From NCBI GenBank assembly GCA_031216915.1, contig CM062297.1:180382350-180446349 (forward strand): a stretch of 64,000 nucleotides of DNA, given 5' to 3'. Positions 53,961-62,575 of the stretch are shown one piece after another. Position 1 is the first letter of the stretch, and each line of letters opens with the position of its first letter. The stretch comes from Pictodentalium vernedei. Taxonomy: Eukaryota; Mollusca; Scaphopoda; Dentaliida; Dentaliidae. The notes beneath the pieces were generated by a model. That model was not told the DNA's origin and searched no databases. It saw only the letters and a list, made by a program, of their open reading frames with translations. The position numbers and the translations under genes are program-made.

Positions 53961-54845
53961 ATGGTGAATAGCGGAGGACCAGGAGCACATGATGCATTGC
54001 CTTGCACGACCCTTCAGCTGGCTGATCTCGGGGACACGCAGGGCTTTGGAGAACCAGGTATGACGGATAAATTGTATGTATTTCAGCTCTCCGAGGGGCT
54101 ATACAAGAGAAAAGAGCTGCCTGTTGTTGTTCCTTCGGAACGGGAACAACTGCAACAAGCTACATTTACCGAGCTGCGTGGTTTGAACCTGGAAGGCTCA
54201 GCCCCGTGGAGCAGCTACGAACTTGTCCAGAATGACTCCAATCAGTGGTTTCTGTATGGGCAGCCTGTGCGCGGTTGGTGGGAACTTGACTTCAGGGTCA
54301 CCCAACCGTACATCCAACTGGTCACGGCCACAGGCTCCGTAAACTTCAGAACAGTGGCCGTGTGTTGGCTTCTTTTATCCCGAAAGGTGCTATTTATGTT
54401 CACGAAAGCAATGTTGAGTATGTATTGGGTATGGTAGAAAGAGGTGCGTTGATGAAGCTCTTTTGGGCGTTTGATCGTCTTACTCCTGACAAGGGTACCA
54501 CCACAATTGTACAGACAGTCCTGGGTATACCATACAACGACTTCATACCAGTGCTACATGGGTTTGACCTAAAATGGGGTCGGTGGCATAATGGCAAAGA
54601 ACTTATCATCATTATCCGTGGCAAAGATGTGTTGCTCTCGTTAAGTGGTGTTGAGTACAAGGTCATAGATGCTTGGCAAAGATGTGTTGCTCTCGTTAAG
54701 TGGTGTTGAGTACAAGGCCATAGATACTAGGTTTCCAACCGACACATTAAGTGCCCTACATTTTAGCCCAACTGAGCGCAAGCGCCTGCGCTTTACCAGA
54801 CAGATACTGACGGACGACTATTTAAAGGTATTAGAAAATGATGTA
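53961..54845 (+). pseudogene. Unassigned virion-like protein 2
   Basis: The first frame at 53961-54437 (158 codons) has GMTDKLYVFQLSEGLYKRKE, a palindromic VVPSEREQ motif and ELDFRVTQPYIQLVT. The protein then shifts to 54362-54709 (GAIYVHESNVEYVLGMVERG). A tandem duplication of about 55 bp (GGCAAAGATGTGTTGCTCTC at 54619 and again at 54675) breaks the end. After it, LSALHFSPTERKRLRF leads to a stop at about 54845. No catalytic motif was seen. A structural role is guessed from position only. Confidence 0.45.
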
Positions 54846-54849
54846 TAAT

Positions 54850-55410
54850 ACCAATAAGAATGGGCTTGTATCCAGAACTCAGTATTGGCGAATACTTTCT
54901 GCATCCAGGGGATTGGAGATGTAAGAGCCCGTCCCATGGCCGAAGGAGACTGCAGGCGTTCTCTCTGCAAGAAATACCAGCGAGGGGTCAGTATCGCAGA
55001 TAGCATTGAAACATTTCTATCCGCGACTGGCGTAGGGATGGTGGAATCGGGTTGTTGCCAAAGGTAGCCGCAATTCCTGTAGTTATAGCAATAGAGAATG
55101 CAGCAGGGGCCTGTAGATTGGCAGGTGTTTTCGGGAAGTTTGTAAGCCGAAGGCTCACAAAAAGACAAAAAACACAACACCATCACCACCTTAGCGGAGG
55201 CCAGGGGAGGCCAAGCTTTCGAGCATCGCAGATCTGTATTCAAAGGCTGTTGCTGATGGCCAAATATCCGAGGAGGAATTCAGTTGTGTACTCACGGAGG
55301 AAGAGAAATTCAACCAACTCCAGTTTGATATCCGCAAGGCATCTCGCCGAGAGAGCCCACAGGGCACAACAAACGAGATGCTGCTGCTGACACACCCAGC
55401 CCTAGTATGA
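54850..55410 (+). pseudogene. Unassigned small protein with a hydrophobic segment
   Basis: The frame 54885-55067 (IADSIETFLSATGVGM) shifts to 55052-55390 (GACRLAGVFGKFVSRRL) and then towards IADLYSKAVADGQISEEEF. A Gly/Ala-rich hydrophobic stretch followed by a basic Arg/Lys stretch and an acidic helix is the only pattern. It faces the - strand genes in a convergent arrangement near 55400. Confidence 0.4.
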
Positions 55411-55765
55411 TGAAGGCGACCTCACGGTCCTTTTCCCGGCTGATGGTGTGTAAAAGTCTTCTAGTTGCGGTTCTGTGCCAAGACTGCTTAAACTGTTCCC
55501 AGTTACCTGTGCATACTTGCGAATCGCAGCATCGACATCCTGAAATGTGCACAAGGCATGGCCTTTGTGACATAGTTCTTCGCTGATCCAATCGAGGCAT
55601 TCTGTTTGCTTACTGACCGGCCTGAAGCTTTTCTACGGCTTTGTCATGTCGCACACGTTCCGCACCAGCATCTCTATCCTGAAACTTGGAGAAGAGGTAG
55701 TTTCTGCCAGAGAAGGCCACTGCGTTAACAAAGGCGCCCACAACTGGCATTGCGATCGAGGCCAT
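55400..55765 (-). pseudogene. Unassigned small protein, minus strand gene 1
   Basis: On - it starts MASIAMPVVGAFVNAVAFSG at about 55765, a hydrophobic N-terminus, then FQDRDAGAERVRHDKAVEKL, a charged helix. A stop after LQAGQ and a frame change lead to LDWISEELCHKGHALCTFQD and an end near 55400. It probably was a membrane-anchored protein of about 120 residues. No family name can be given. Confidence 0.45.
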
Positions 55766-55769
55766 CTTG

Positions 55770-56003
55770 TTATTCCATAATATCTTCTGGAATGAGTTTT
55801 TGTTTAATTAACATGTCCTTGGTTACCATCGCCAGTCCCACGTCAAGGACTACCATCCCGACGTCATAGCCGGTGATGGCAAATTTAGGGGTGGCTCCCT
55901 TCATTGCCATCTTACCTAAGCTGACATACCCTATTGCGAGGGCTGAGACCACGGCGCTGTGATAGGCAGGATTGACCAGCATCTTTCCATCGGCTGAAGA
56001 CAT
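55770..56003 (-). CDS. Small two-helix membrane protein, minus strand gene 2
   Basis: An intact frame of 77 codons from MSSADGKMLVNPAYHSAVVS to KLIPEDIME, stop at 55770. ALAIGYVSLGKMAMKG and DVGMVVLDVGLAMVTK are two hydrophobic segments, so it is likely an integral membrane protein. It ends just before gene 1 starts, as in a compact viral gene cluster. The frame stays open upstream to 56018. The family is not named here. Confidence 0.55.
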   Translation of the reverse strand: MSSADGKMLVNPAYHSAVVSALAIGYVSLGKMAMKGATPKFAITGYDVGMVVLDVGLAMVTKDMLIKQKLIPEDIME

Positions 56004-56638
56004 TGTATATATATACATATACTACTCCATATAGAATGGGTCTGGGGATTCATTTCAATGCTTGTTCGGAGGTGTCGTGCTACGATTGTCCGGATCAACA
56101 GGCATGTCATTAGATTGGCTGCCGACTTATTGTTGTCTGGATCAACAGGCGGTGTCGTTAGATTGACCGCCGACTTATTGTTGTTCCTTTGAGAACTTCG
56201 GAACTGGAACCAAAATGCCAAGCTAGCCAACCCAATCGCCCCAACAATCAATGGGGACCAGTTATCTAATGAACTGCATTCGTGATGCATTGCATTCGAG
56301 ACCCCTTGCTGCTGTCCATGTTGTCCATATTGTTCCCGTTCCGAAGGAACAACGGGTCCATCAGCCGCTTGGGTTGCTACTGCATTGTTTATGACCATTC
56401 TCTGGAGATTGGCCTTCTCTTCTTGCAACCGGACCAAGGCTTTTTGTTGTTTTGCATTCTGGGCGGCAGCTCCTTCCCACCCAGCAACTACTTTTTTAGG
56501 GCCTTTCTGTCGCTGTTCCTTTGGAACAGGAACAACCAACGACTCAGTGGTTGGTGCAGCTGTCACTCTCTCCACCTGTTTCTGTTCCGTTGGAACAACA
56601 GTAACTATCAGCAGGTTTGGCTCTGTCATCGATGACAT
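55931..56638 (-). CDS. Low-complexity coiled-coil and transmembrane protein, minus strand gene 3
   Basis: The frame has 235 codons from MSSMTEPNLLIVTVVPTEQK. Visible in order: three VPxE(Q/R) motifs (about residues 16, 38 and 98), a coiled-coil-like stretch AKQQKALVRLQEEKANLQRM (residues about 62-81), and one transmembrane segment PLIVGAIGLASLAFWF (about residues 128-143). After it a tandem repeat of about 48 bp (NNKSAVNL and NNKSAANL, 56090-56170) appears, and the frame then overlaps gene 2 in another register, so the last 60 or so residues may not be authentic. A membrane-associated virion protein is a guess. Confidence 0.5.
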   Translation of the reverse strand: MSSMTEPNLLIVTVVPTEQKQVERVTAAPTTESLVVPVPKEQRQKGPKKVVAGWEGAAAQNAKQQKALVRLQEEKANLQRMVINNAVATQAADGPVVPSEREQYGQHGQQQGVSNAMHHECSSLDNWSPLIVGAIGLASLAFWFQFRSSQRNNNKSAVNLTTPPVDPDNNKSAANLMTCLLIRTIVARHLRTSIEMNPQTHSIWSSICIYIQCLQPMERCWSILPITAPWSQPSQ

Positions 56639-56639
56639 C

Positions 56640-56978
56640 GTCTTGATTTTTTAAAGGGCAGGTTTGTCCAAATCGACAGTGTTTAGTAGTGGTTAGCATC
56701 GTGGTTAGCGGTGCTAAGTACATGCCATAGCGATGATATAGCTTGCACGTGGTACTGCTTAGCGCGTGCTCAACAAATGGATCTGCCTCAAGATCAGCAA
56801 TCAACCTTAGTTGGTTCTCTGGGGGTATGGGAAGAAACACGTTGACCGCCCCTGCATAGAGTTGTAGTGCAGCCACCCCCAGAGTTTTTTGTCATTGCTG
56901 TGCCGAGCCGTGCCTCATATCGGGCATAGAGTAGTAATATAGCTCGGTCAAAACGCACCTTTTTACCAGGATCTCGGG
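56640..56978 (-). pseudogene. Unassigned protein, minus strand gene 4, 5' end cut at the inverted arm
   Basis: On - it reads GKKVRFDRAILLLYARYEAR (from about 56972), shifts near 56880, and continues LQLYAGAVNVFLPIPPENQL to CRFGQTCPLKNQDDV. A stop lies just upstream of the first piece, about 30 bp from the start of the inverted arm at 57012. The start is therefore missing, which suggests the arm interrupts or truncates this gene. No domain is recognised. Confidence 0.4.
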
Positions 56979-57011
56979 ATCATACCATGACCAGGGTCAT
57001 TGACCCCGGTG

Positions 57012-58088
57012 CCCAAATCCGTTAGGACTCCTCCACCACCTCACCTCTCCCCTCTCCACACTAGACCTAGACTACTTTTAGGCGCCTCCCCTACCCGCCC
57101 TGTATGTACCCTATTTTTTAGGCTATCCCTTCCCAAAGCCCATTTTAGGACCCTTCAAAGGGGCCAGGCTATGTATAACCCATTTAGGCTTCCCCACATT
57201 GTTTTGGCTTTCTCTGTATGTGGGCCCCCCCCCTCCCCACCAAAGCCCAGTCCTTCCTCACCAAAGCCCTGGGATGTTCCTCCCCTAGGCTAGCCCAAAG
57301 CTTGGGGACTTCCAAACTGAGGCGTCCAATGAGTACTAATAAAGAGTTTCCCCTCCCCTTCCCTCCACGTAAATTTCGGGCTCTGTTGGCTTATCTTAGG
57401 TAAATGTTGTCAAGGACATGTACATGTAAAAACATACAAACAAAAAGATTAATTTGAAGGCTACCTGGATTGACTAAACAGTTATGCAAGAAGTTTACGA
57501 TAAAGCCCATACTGGAACAACTGATGTTATGTTCTTTGTTTATATGATAGTGTCACGTTGTATAGTTATGCAAATAGATAAGGGACAACTGGTATGTTTG
57601 ATTATGCCATAGATAAAGATATTATGATAAAGGTCTCCTTTGTTTATAAGAAGCTTAACATGATAAAGACCATGTACTCTGTTTGATTATGTCATACCTG
57701 TAGATAAGATGGTGTCACGTCTCAGTTTTTTGATAACCTAGTAAGATCGCGGCAGTGTCTGATTGGTCAAAACAAGTATCCAATCAGATCATTCCACATG
57801 GTGGTATGTTCCATGGGACCAACAGATAAGCATGTTGTAAAATTATCCCATGCAGGCATTCTCTGATTGGTCAAACAACTGCCCAATCAAATCATGCCAC
57901 GCTGTATTTTCGAGGTGGCAAATAGATGAGTGATCCAGAGTGTGACAATAAAAGGCAAGCAAGATTGGAAGTTTTTATCATTCTTTGAAAATCATTTGAT
58001 CGAGAATAATTTGAACACTTTGACACAAAAGGTGGAATCAGTAGTTAGATGTGGTGAGAAGACCTTCTCTGAACGTTGCAATAGGGCA
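57012..58088. repeat. Left inverted arm
   Basis: Outer third GC-rich with C runs; inner part AT-rich (TGTCACGTTGTATAGTTATG). No ORF of note on either strand. Confidence 0.85.
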
Positions 58089-58126
58089 TGGGTGTGCTGT
58101 GATAAAATATTCTCTTTTTAGGAAAC

Positions 58127-58147
58127 TGGGTGGCCCTGAAAAGGGCC
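58127..58147 (-). terminator. Histone-type mRNA 3' stem-loop
   Basis: On - it reads GGCCCTTTTCAGGGCC-ACCCA: a perfect 6-bp stem, the four-base loop TTTC and the ACCCA cleavage flank. It is preceded by CAAAAT and followed within 10-20 bases by a purine-rich AAAAAGAGA (58111-58119), in the place of a U7-pairing histone downstream element. This matches every position of the replication-dependent histone 3' signal. It lies 73 bases after the stop of the ORF at 58221. Confidence 0.85.
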
Positions 58148-58220
58148 ATTTTGTTTGGCTTTCTACAGATTTTCTCCCAGGGTTTTGATAAGCTAGGTAG
58201 AACAGGTCTCAGCAACTTTC

Positions 58221-58640
58221 CTAAAAAACACCTTTCTGTGTGATTCGTCTTGCTTTCCGGCCAGGTAATTTTTTGACTATTTTCCTGATTTCATACTTGT
58301 GTGGAATGAGGTATGTGCGCTCTCTCATTGTCATTGGTACATTGAAATTCAAAACGTTCTTTGCACATTCACATAAGCATTCAACCAGATCATTGCTAAC
58401 CGTCTTTACCACATTTTTGGTTTGCTGTTGATTAGCACAGGATAGAAATTGTAGTTGCTCTGTATGCCTTCTCAACCTTTCTAGTGCTTTGATTTGGAGC
58501 TCATAATTTATCTCAGTCGTGTCGAGACAGTAACCATCTTCTGTGTCCTTCGTGGTTGGATTCTTCTGGTAGGAGGTTTCAACTGGTGGTACATTTCTTG
58601 TTAGTGGGCGTATTGCCTGGGGCTTTTTAATTCGAGTCAT
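58221..58640 (-). CDS. Basic 139-aa protein of unknown function in the core of the inverted-arm element
   Basis: The start is MTRIKKPQAIRPLTRNVPPV. The first 55 residues are Lys/Arg/Pro/Thr-rich. The middle is helical (ALERLRRHTEQLQFLSCA, VSNDLVECLCECAKNVLNF). The C-terminus is basic (KIVKKLPGRKARRITQKGVF). It is not a histone by sequence. The stop comes right at a T run; one base of shift there would extend the protein by GKLLRPVLPSL, so the true end may be longer. Upstream on - an octamer ATGCAAAT (58772-58779) and a TCTATAA (about 58740) could form a promoter. The signal at 58127-58147 suggests a non-polyadenylated, S-phase-type mRNA. A nucleic-acid-binding or packaging role is a guess from its charge. 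Confidence 0.6.
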   Translation of the reverse strand: MTRIKKPQAIRPLTRNVPPVETSYQKNPTTKDTEDGYCLDTTEINYELQIKALERLRRHTEQLQFLSCANQQQTKNVVKTVSNDLVECLCECAKNVLNFNVPMTMRERTYLIPHKYEIRKIVKKLPGRKARRITQKGVF

Positions 58641-59259
58641 TGGTACCAGTCATGTTCTGCTCGATTCAGTATTCTGTCGTTGGTAAATCTGAGGTAGGTC
58701 CATTGACGTCGACAGGTTAGTAATATAGGGGAGTTGGTTATAGATAGATCCGACTGTAAATTCAGGTGTATTTGCATTATCTCTCCTTATAGGACGGCTG
58801 TTGTATTCATTTTTGTGTAATGCTCATCTGTGCCGATAATAATGAGTTTTATGTGAGTAAGATTTTTGGCACAATTCACAGATATAGCATGAATTCATCT
58901 TATTCAGTAGTGAGCTAATAGAATTGTGGGGAGGGGACAATGCTCTTCCATTTATATACAAGAATAGGATGGGTGCTACCTGAAACTGTCAATCACTGCT
59001 TGGTCAATTATATACCAGGATAGCATGGGTTCTACCCAACCTACCGATTGATGGTTGCTTCAGATTCTCCCACAGTGCATTGTGGGAAATTACAGTGATG
59101 CGACTCTGGGGTAAAATAAGTTTTGTCTCGACTTCACACTACTTGACACAGTTTACTTTAAAAAACAAGAACATAAAAGTCAGATGAATGTCAAGTCGGG
59201 GAATGATACATCTAAACATCACACTCCAACTTGAAAACAAACTTTCACCCATCAATGTT

Positions 59260-59460
59260 ACAGGAATCTTCTGCTTATTGAACAACATATGTGCTACAAA
59301 ATGGTCTCAAATGGTCTTAAATGTTTTTCAAATGGTCACTAATGGTCACTTTACCCACAAATGGTCTCAAATGGTCTGAAATATTTTTCAAATGGTCACT
59401 TCAACCCCAAAATGGTCTCAAATGGTCTTAAATGGTCACTAATGGTCACTTTACCCCCTA
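59260..59460. repeat. Minisatellite of AAATGGTCTCAAATGGTCTT type
   Basis: Units of 9-20 bases (AAATGGTCT(C/T), AATGGTCACT) are repeated about 15 times, directly before the right inverted arm. Confidence 0.85.
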
Positions 59461-60377
59461 TTGCAACGTTCAGAGAAGGTCTTCTCACAAACTTGACAAC
59501 TAAATCTAACTACTGATTCCATCTTTTTTCTCAAAGTGTTCAAACTTTTCTCAATCAAATTCTCGCTGTATGGAATGATCTGATTGGATACTTGTTTTGA
59601 CCAATCAGACACTGCCACGATCTTACTAGGTTATCAAAAACTGTGATGTGGCACCATCTTATCTATGATATAATCAAACAGAGTACATGGTCTTTATAAT
59701 ATTAAGCTTCTTATAAACAAAGGAGACCTTTATCATAATACCTTTATCTATGACATAATCAAACATACCAGTTGCCCCTTGTCTATTCGCATAACTATAC
59801 AACGTGACACTATCATATCTTCTTATAAACAAAGAGCATAACATCAGTTGTTCCAGTATGGGCTTTATCGTAATCTTCTTGCATAACTGTTTAGTCACTC
59901 CAGGTAGCCTTCAAATTATTCTTTTTGTTTGTATGTATTTACATGTACACGTCCTTGACAACATTTACCTTAGATACACCAGCAGAGCTCGAAATTGTCG
60001 TGGGGGAAGGGGAGGGGGAACTCTTTGTTAGTACTCATTGGACGCCTCAGTTTGGAAGTCCCCAAGCTTTGGGCTAGCCTTGGGAGAGGGGAGGGGGGGG
60101 GGGGGGGGCAGCCCAGGGCTTTGGTGAGGAGGGACTGGGCTTTGGAGGGGGGGGGAGGGGGAGCCCACATACAGAGAAAGCCAAAACAATGTGGGGAAAA
60201 CCTAAATGGGCTATACATAGCCTGGGCCCATTTGAGGGGTCCTAAAATGGGCTTTGGGGAGGGATAGCCTAAAACAGGGCACATACAGGGCGGGTCGGGG
60301 GAGGAAGCGCCTAAAATAGCCTAGGTCTAATGTGGAGAGGGGAGAGGAAAGGTGGTGGGGAGGCCTAACAGATTTGG
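59459..60377. repeat. Right inverted arm
   Basis: Reverse complement of the left arm; it carries G runs at 60097-60112 and 60149-60159, where the left arm has shorter C runs. Confidence 0.85.
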
Positions 60378-62279
60378 TCGCTTTGGTTAATATTGTGTAA
60401 TTATCTCAATATTTTTCGTTAAGAATTCTTTCATAAATAAAGTATTAAAATGAATTATGAATGTGTTTTTAAACCCATCCATTTTTTGAGATAAATTCAC
60501 AATCATTTACATTTTAATCTGCATATAACTCGGTCTTTTTCGGATCTAAAAATCTCGATAAAAGTATAAAAGTTATTTTTTGTTATGAAGTAGCCAAGAG
60601 CCACTAGTAATCTTATGCAAAACTGGCTAGTTTGCTCGCACAAAACCAGTAGCGACTAATGTCACAGAATTTAATTTCTCGCCTGCACCTTTTCGCACCT
60701 AAATTGGACTCTGGCTCGATTTACAACTTTTAGTCCGTCCCCGGAAGTGCACGACAAATCAAACTGACAAACAACTTAAAACATCTCATAATTCTTTTTC
60801 CGGAGCTGTGTTTGATTGGCATGAGATAAAAATGTCAAAAAGAAAAATAGAGGAAATGGAGGATGATCTCAGGTGGTTCTCAATGCTCCTTAAGTTCTTC
60901 TAATTGTATTTTTTTGTTGTTTCTGGCCTTTTGGTGCTTCAATGTACATGTCGAATTACCGAAGTGGAAGATAAGCACGCTTCTGCTGAAGCCAGGATCC
61001 CTGTCTTTTCGGCCTCGGGAACATTATGTTTCCACTTTTGAGGCCGCATGTTCCCACTTTTGATAAAAATTTTTGGAGTTTGTGAATTGAACAATAACTT
61101 TAAAAAATATTTTTTTAGTTCATTTTTTTGTGTGTATATTTAGGAGGTTTTCCAGAATAATTTTTTTTACCTTACCTTAGGATACCTTAGGATCTTCTAG
61201 TGGACGCAGGCAGGTTCTGCCTCAATATCCGCATCTATATTTCTTCTATTCGTCTTTTCCGGTTTTACATAATCTGCCTTAAAATTGTATTTCATGTCTA
61301 TCTCTGACCAAAAGCTATCAAGTTTGATTTTTTGGTGCGAATACGGCAGCAGACTTCCAGGAACCAGTGGTTACCTACAGTCGATTCAATGAGTTGATTA
61401 CACATGTGTTTCGTGTTCTAAACATCCCATCCTTCATTTTGGTGTACATTTTGTGTATATTTAATTTGAATTGAAGGAATATCAGAGGTGAGAATTTTCA
61501 AAATAAACAAAATTTCATTACTTATATAGGCCCTTAAGCACAAGACCAATCCATAATGAATAATGAATTATAATGAAATATAAAATCCACTTTATAAAAT
61601 CCACTTAAATATACAGTCAAGTAGTTCAGCGATCTGAACGTAGTGGCTACCCCTCTACGTTCAGATTCTTCCCATTCAATCCTATAGGAAAAGTTTCCAT
61701 CAAGTTTTTATGGGAACTCAAAACTCGAAATTAGGAATATATATCAAGCGTTCGCCCTTATTACCGGCTGCAATCGATAGTACACGTATTTCCTTACATT
61801 TGGGCAGAGTTTATTAATCCAAACTAGGTTTTATCCTTTAATTGTCGTCATTTGTGTACTCATGAGGCGGCGACGGAGATTTCAAAATCGGCCATGTTTT
61901 TGTTTAAATATAAAACAGTAAAAACGATAACCTGGTAATGGCGCTGAAACGAATAGACCTTTTCATCGATGCGGAATAGGAAATTCGATCTCATTCGCGC
62001 AGAGGAGGTCATCAAACTCGGTTGCATTTGCACAGAGCAGATTATCAAACCCATTCTGCGCAATTGCGTTCGAAGGGCACATCCCCTCCTCCCCCCCTCC
62101 CCCCCCCCCCCCCCCCCCTGTGGCTACATGCCTGGGACCCATACTGTAAAAATTTATTAGCTTGAAAACTTCAAAAATGGTCAGAGAAGCTGAAGGAGTT
62201 TGCAGATTGTAGAACTTTTAATTACGAAAATGCTGCTGTCACTTAATTTTTATCTATTTGGAAATTAGTCAACCTGCTT
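60378..62279. other. Intergenic or host gene 5' region, nothing firm
   Basis: AT-rich with no repeat family seen above, and a run of C at 62098-62118. One possible short exon at 60832 is listed separately. Confidence 0.45.
60832..60872 (+). CDS. Possible first coding exon, weak
   Basis: ATG at 60832 opens MSKRKIEEMEDDLR, a charged N-terminus of nuclear-protein type, followed by a possible donor AG|GTGGTT. The sequence upstream (60700-60830) is free of repeats. No following exon was found and the protein is not recognised, so chance remains likely. Confidence 0.2.
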
Positions 62280-62575
62280 CTGTGTCCCTGGGCAATTCAA
62301 GTTACCCCGATATTGCCCATGTATGTGTGTGTGTTGGGGGTGGGGGTGCACGCTGGGGTGCACGTGTCTCTAACCCTTCCAACCCAGCCTGTGCTCCGCA
62401 GTGCATGGTAGAGTCTGAAGTGATGACATTGGAGAGCTTGCATGCTTTTGTTGTTGCTCAGTTGTTTCCTCTGGCTGTCTTGGCTTCCGTCGTATGTAAG
62501 CCTGTTACCGACACAATGTGCCCTAGCTGTTAAAGTGTCGTTAAACACCAATCAAAATAAATAAATAAATCCGAC
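62280..62575 (+). mobile_element. SINE fragment
   Basis: It contains the conserved body (GTTTCCTCTGGCTGTCTTGG, AAAGTGTCGTTAAACACCAA) and the tail AAAATAAATAAATAAAT. The middle carries an inserted TGTGTGTGTTGGGGGTGGGG tract; the head is missing. Confidence 0.75.

Larger units (their letters stand above)
47940..57011. mobile_element. Polinton-like (PolB plus integrase) virus-like DNA element, decayed
   Basis: This is a block clearly richer in GC than its surroundings, with dense gene remnants. On + it has a family B DNA polymerase, SF1 helicase and HNH-like domain, then two unassigned genes. On - it has a DDE integrase and four small genes at the right. PolB plus retroviral-type integrase is the hallmark of Polinton/Maverick and related adintovirus-type elements. 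No packaging ATPase, protease or double-jelly-roll capsid was recognised, so the exact group stays open. Frames are broken many times, often at C or G runs. The left limit is set by the MITE end and the right limit by the start of the inverted arms; no terminal inverted repeat pair was found for this block itself. Confidence 0.8.
57012..60377. mobile_element. Element with inverted arms of about 0.9-1.1 kb and a 1.4-kb core
   Basis: The left arm 57012-58088 (CCAAATCCGTTAGGACTCC at its outer end) and the right arm 59459-60377 (reverse complement CCAAATCTGTTAGGCCTCC) match along their length, with indels. The left arm has an extra stretch of about 100-140 bp in the 57790-57930 area, and G/C runs differ in length. 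Inner ends meet at GAGAAGACCTTCTCTGAACG on the left and CGTTCAGAGAAGGTCTTCTC on the right. The core 58089-59458 holds one ORF on - and a histone-type stem-loop. It could be a separate element with long terminal inverted repeats or a terminal piece of the neighbouring virus-like element. Confidence 0.82.

Noticed and set aside
58772..58779. Octamer ATTTGCAT as a definite histone-type promoter
   Set aside because: The 8-mer is common in AT-rich DNA and other copies occur in repeats here (for example near 14802 and 17396), so it is only mentioned as weak support.
61860..62063. Open frames on both strands near 61.9 kb
   Set aside because: Short, no domain and no conserved neighbours.
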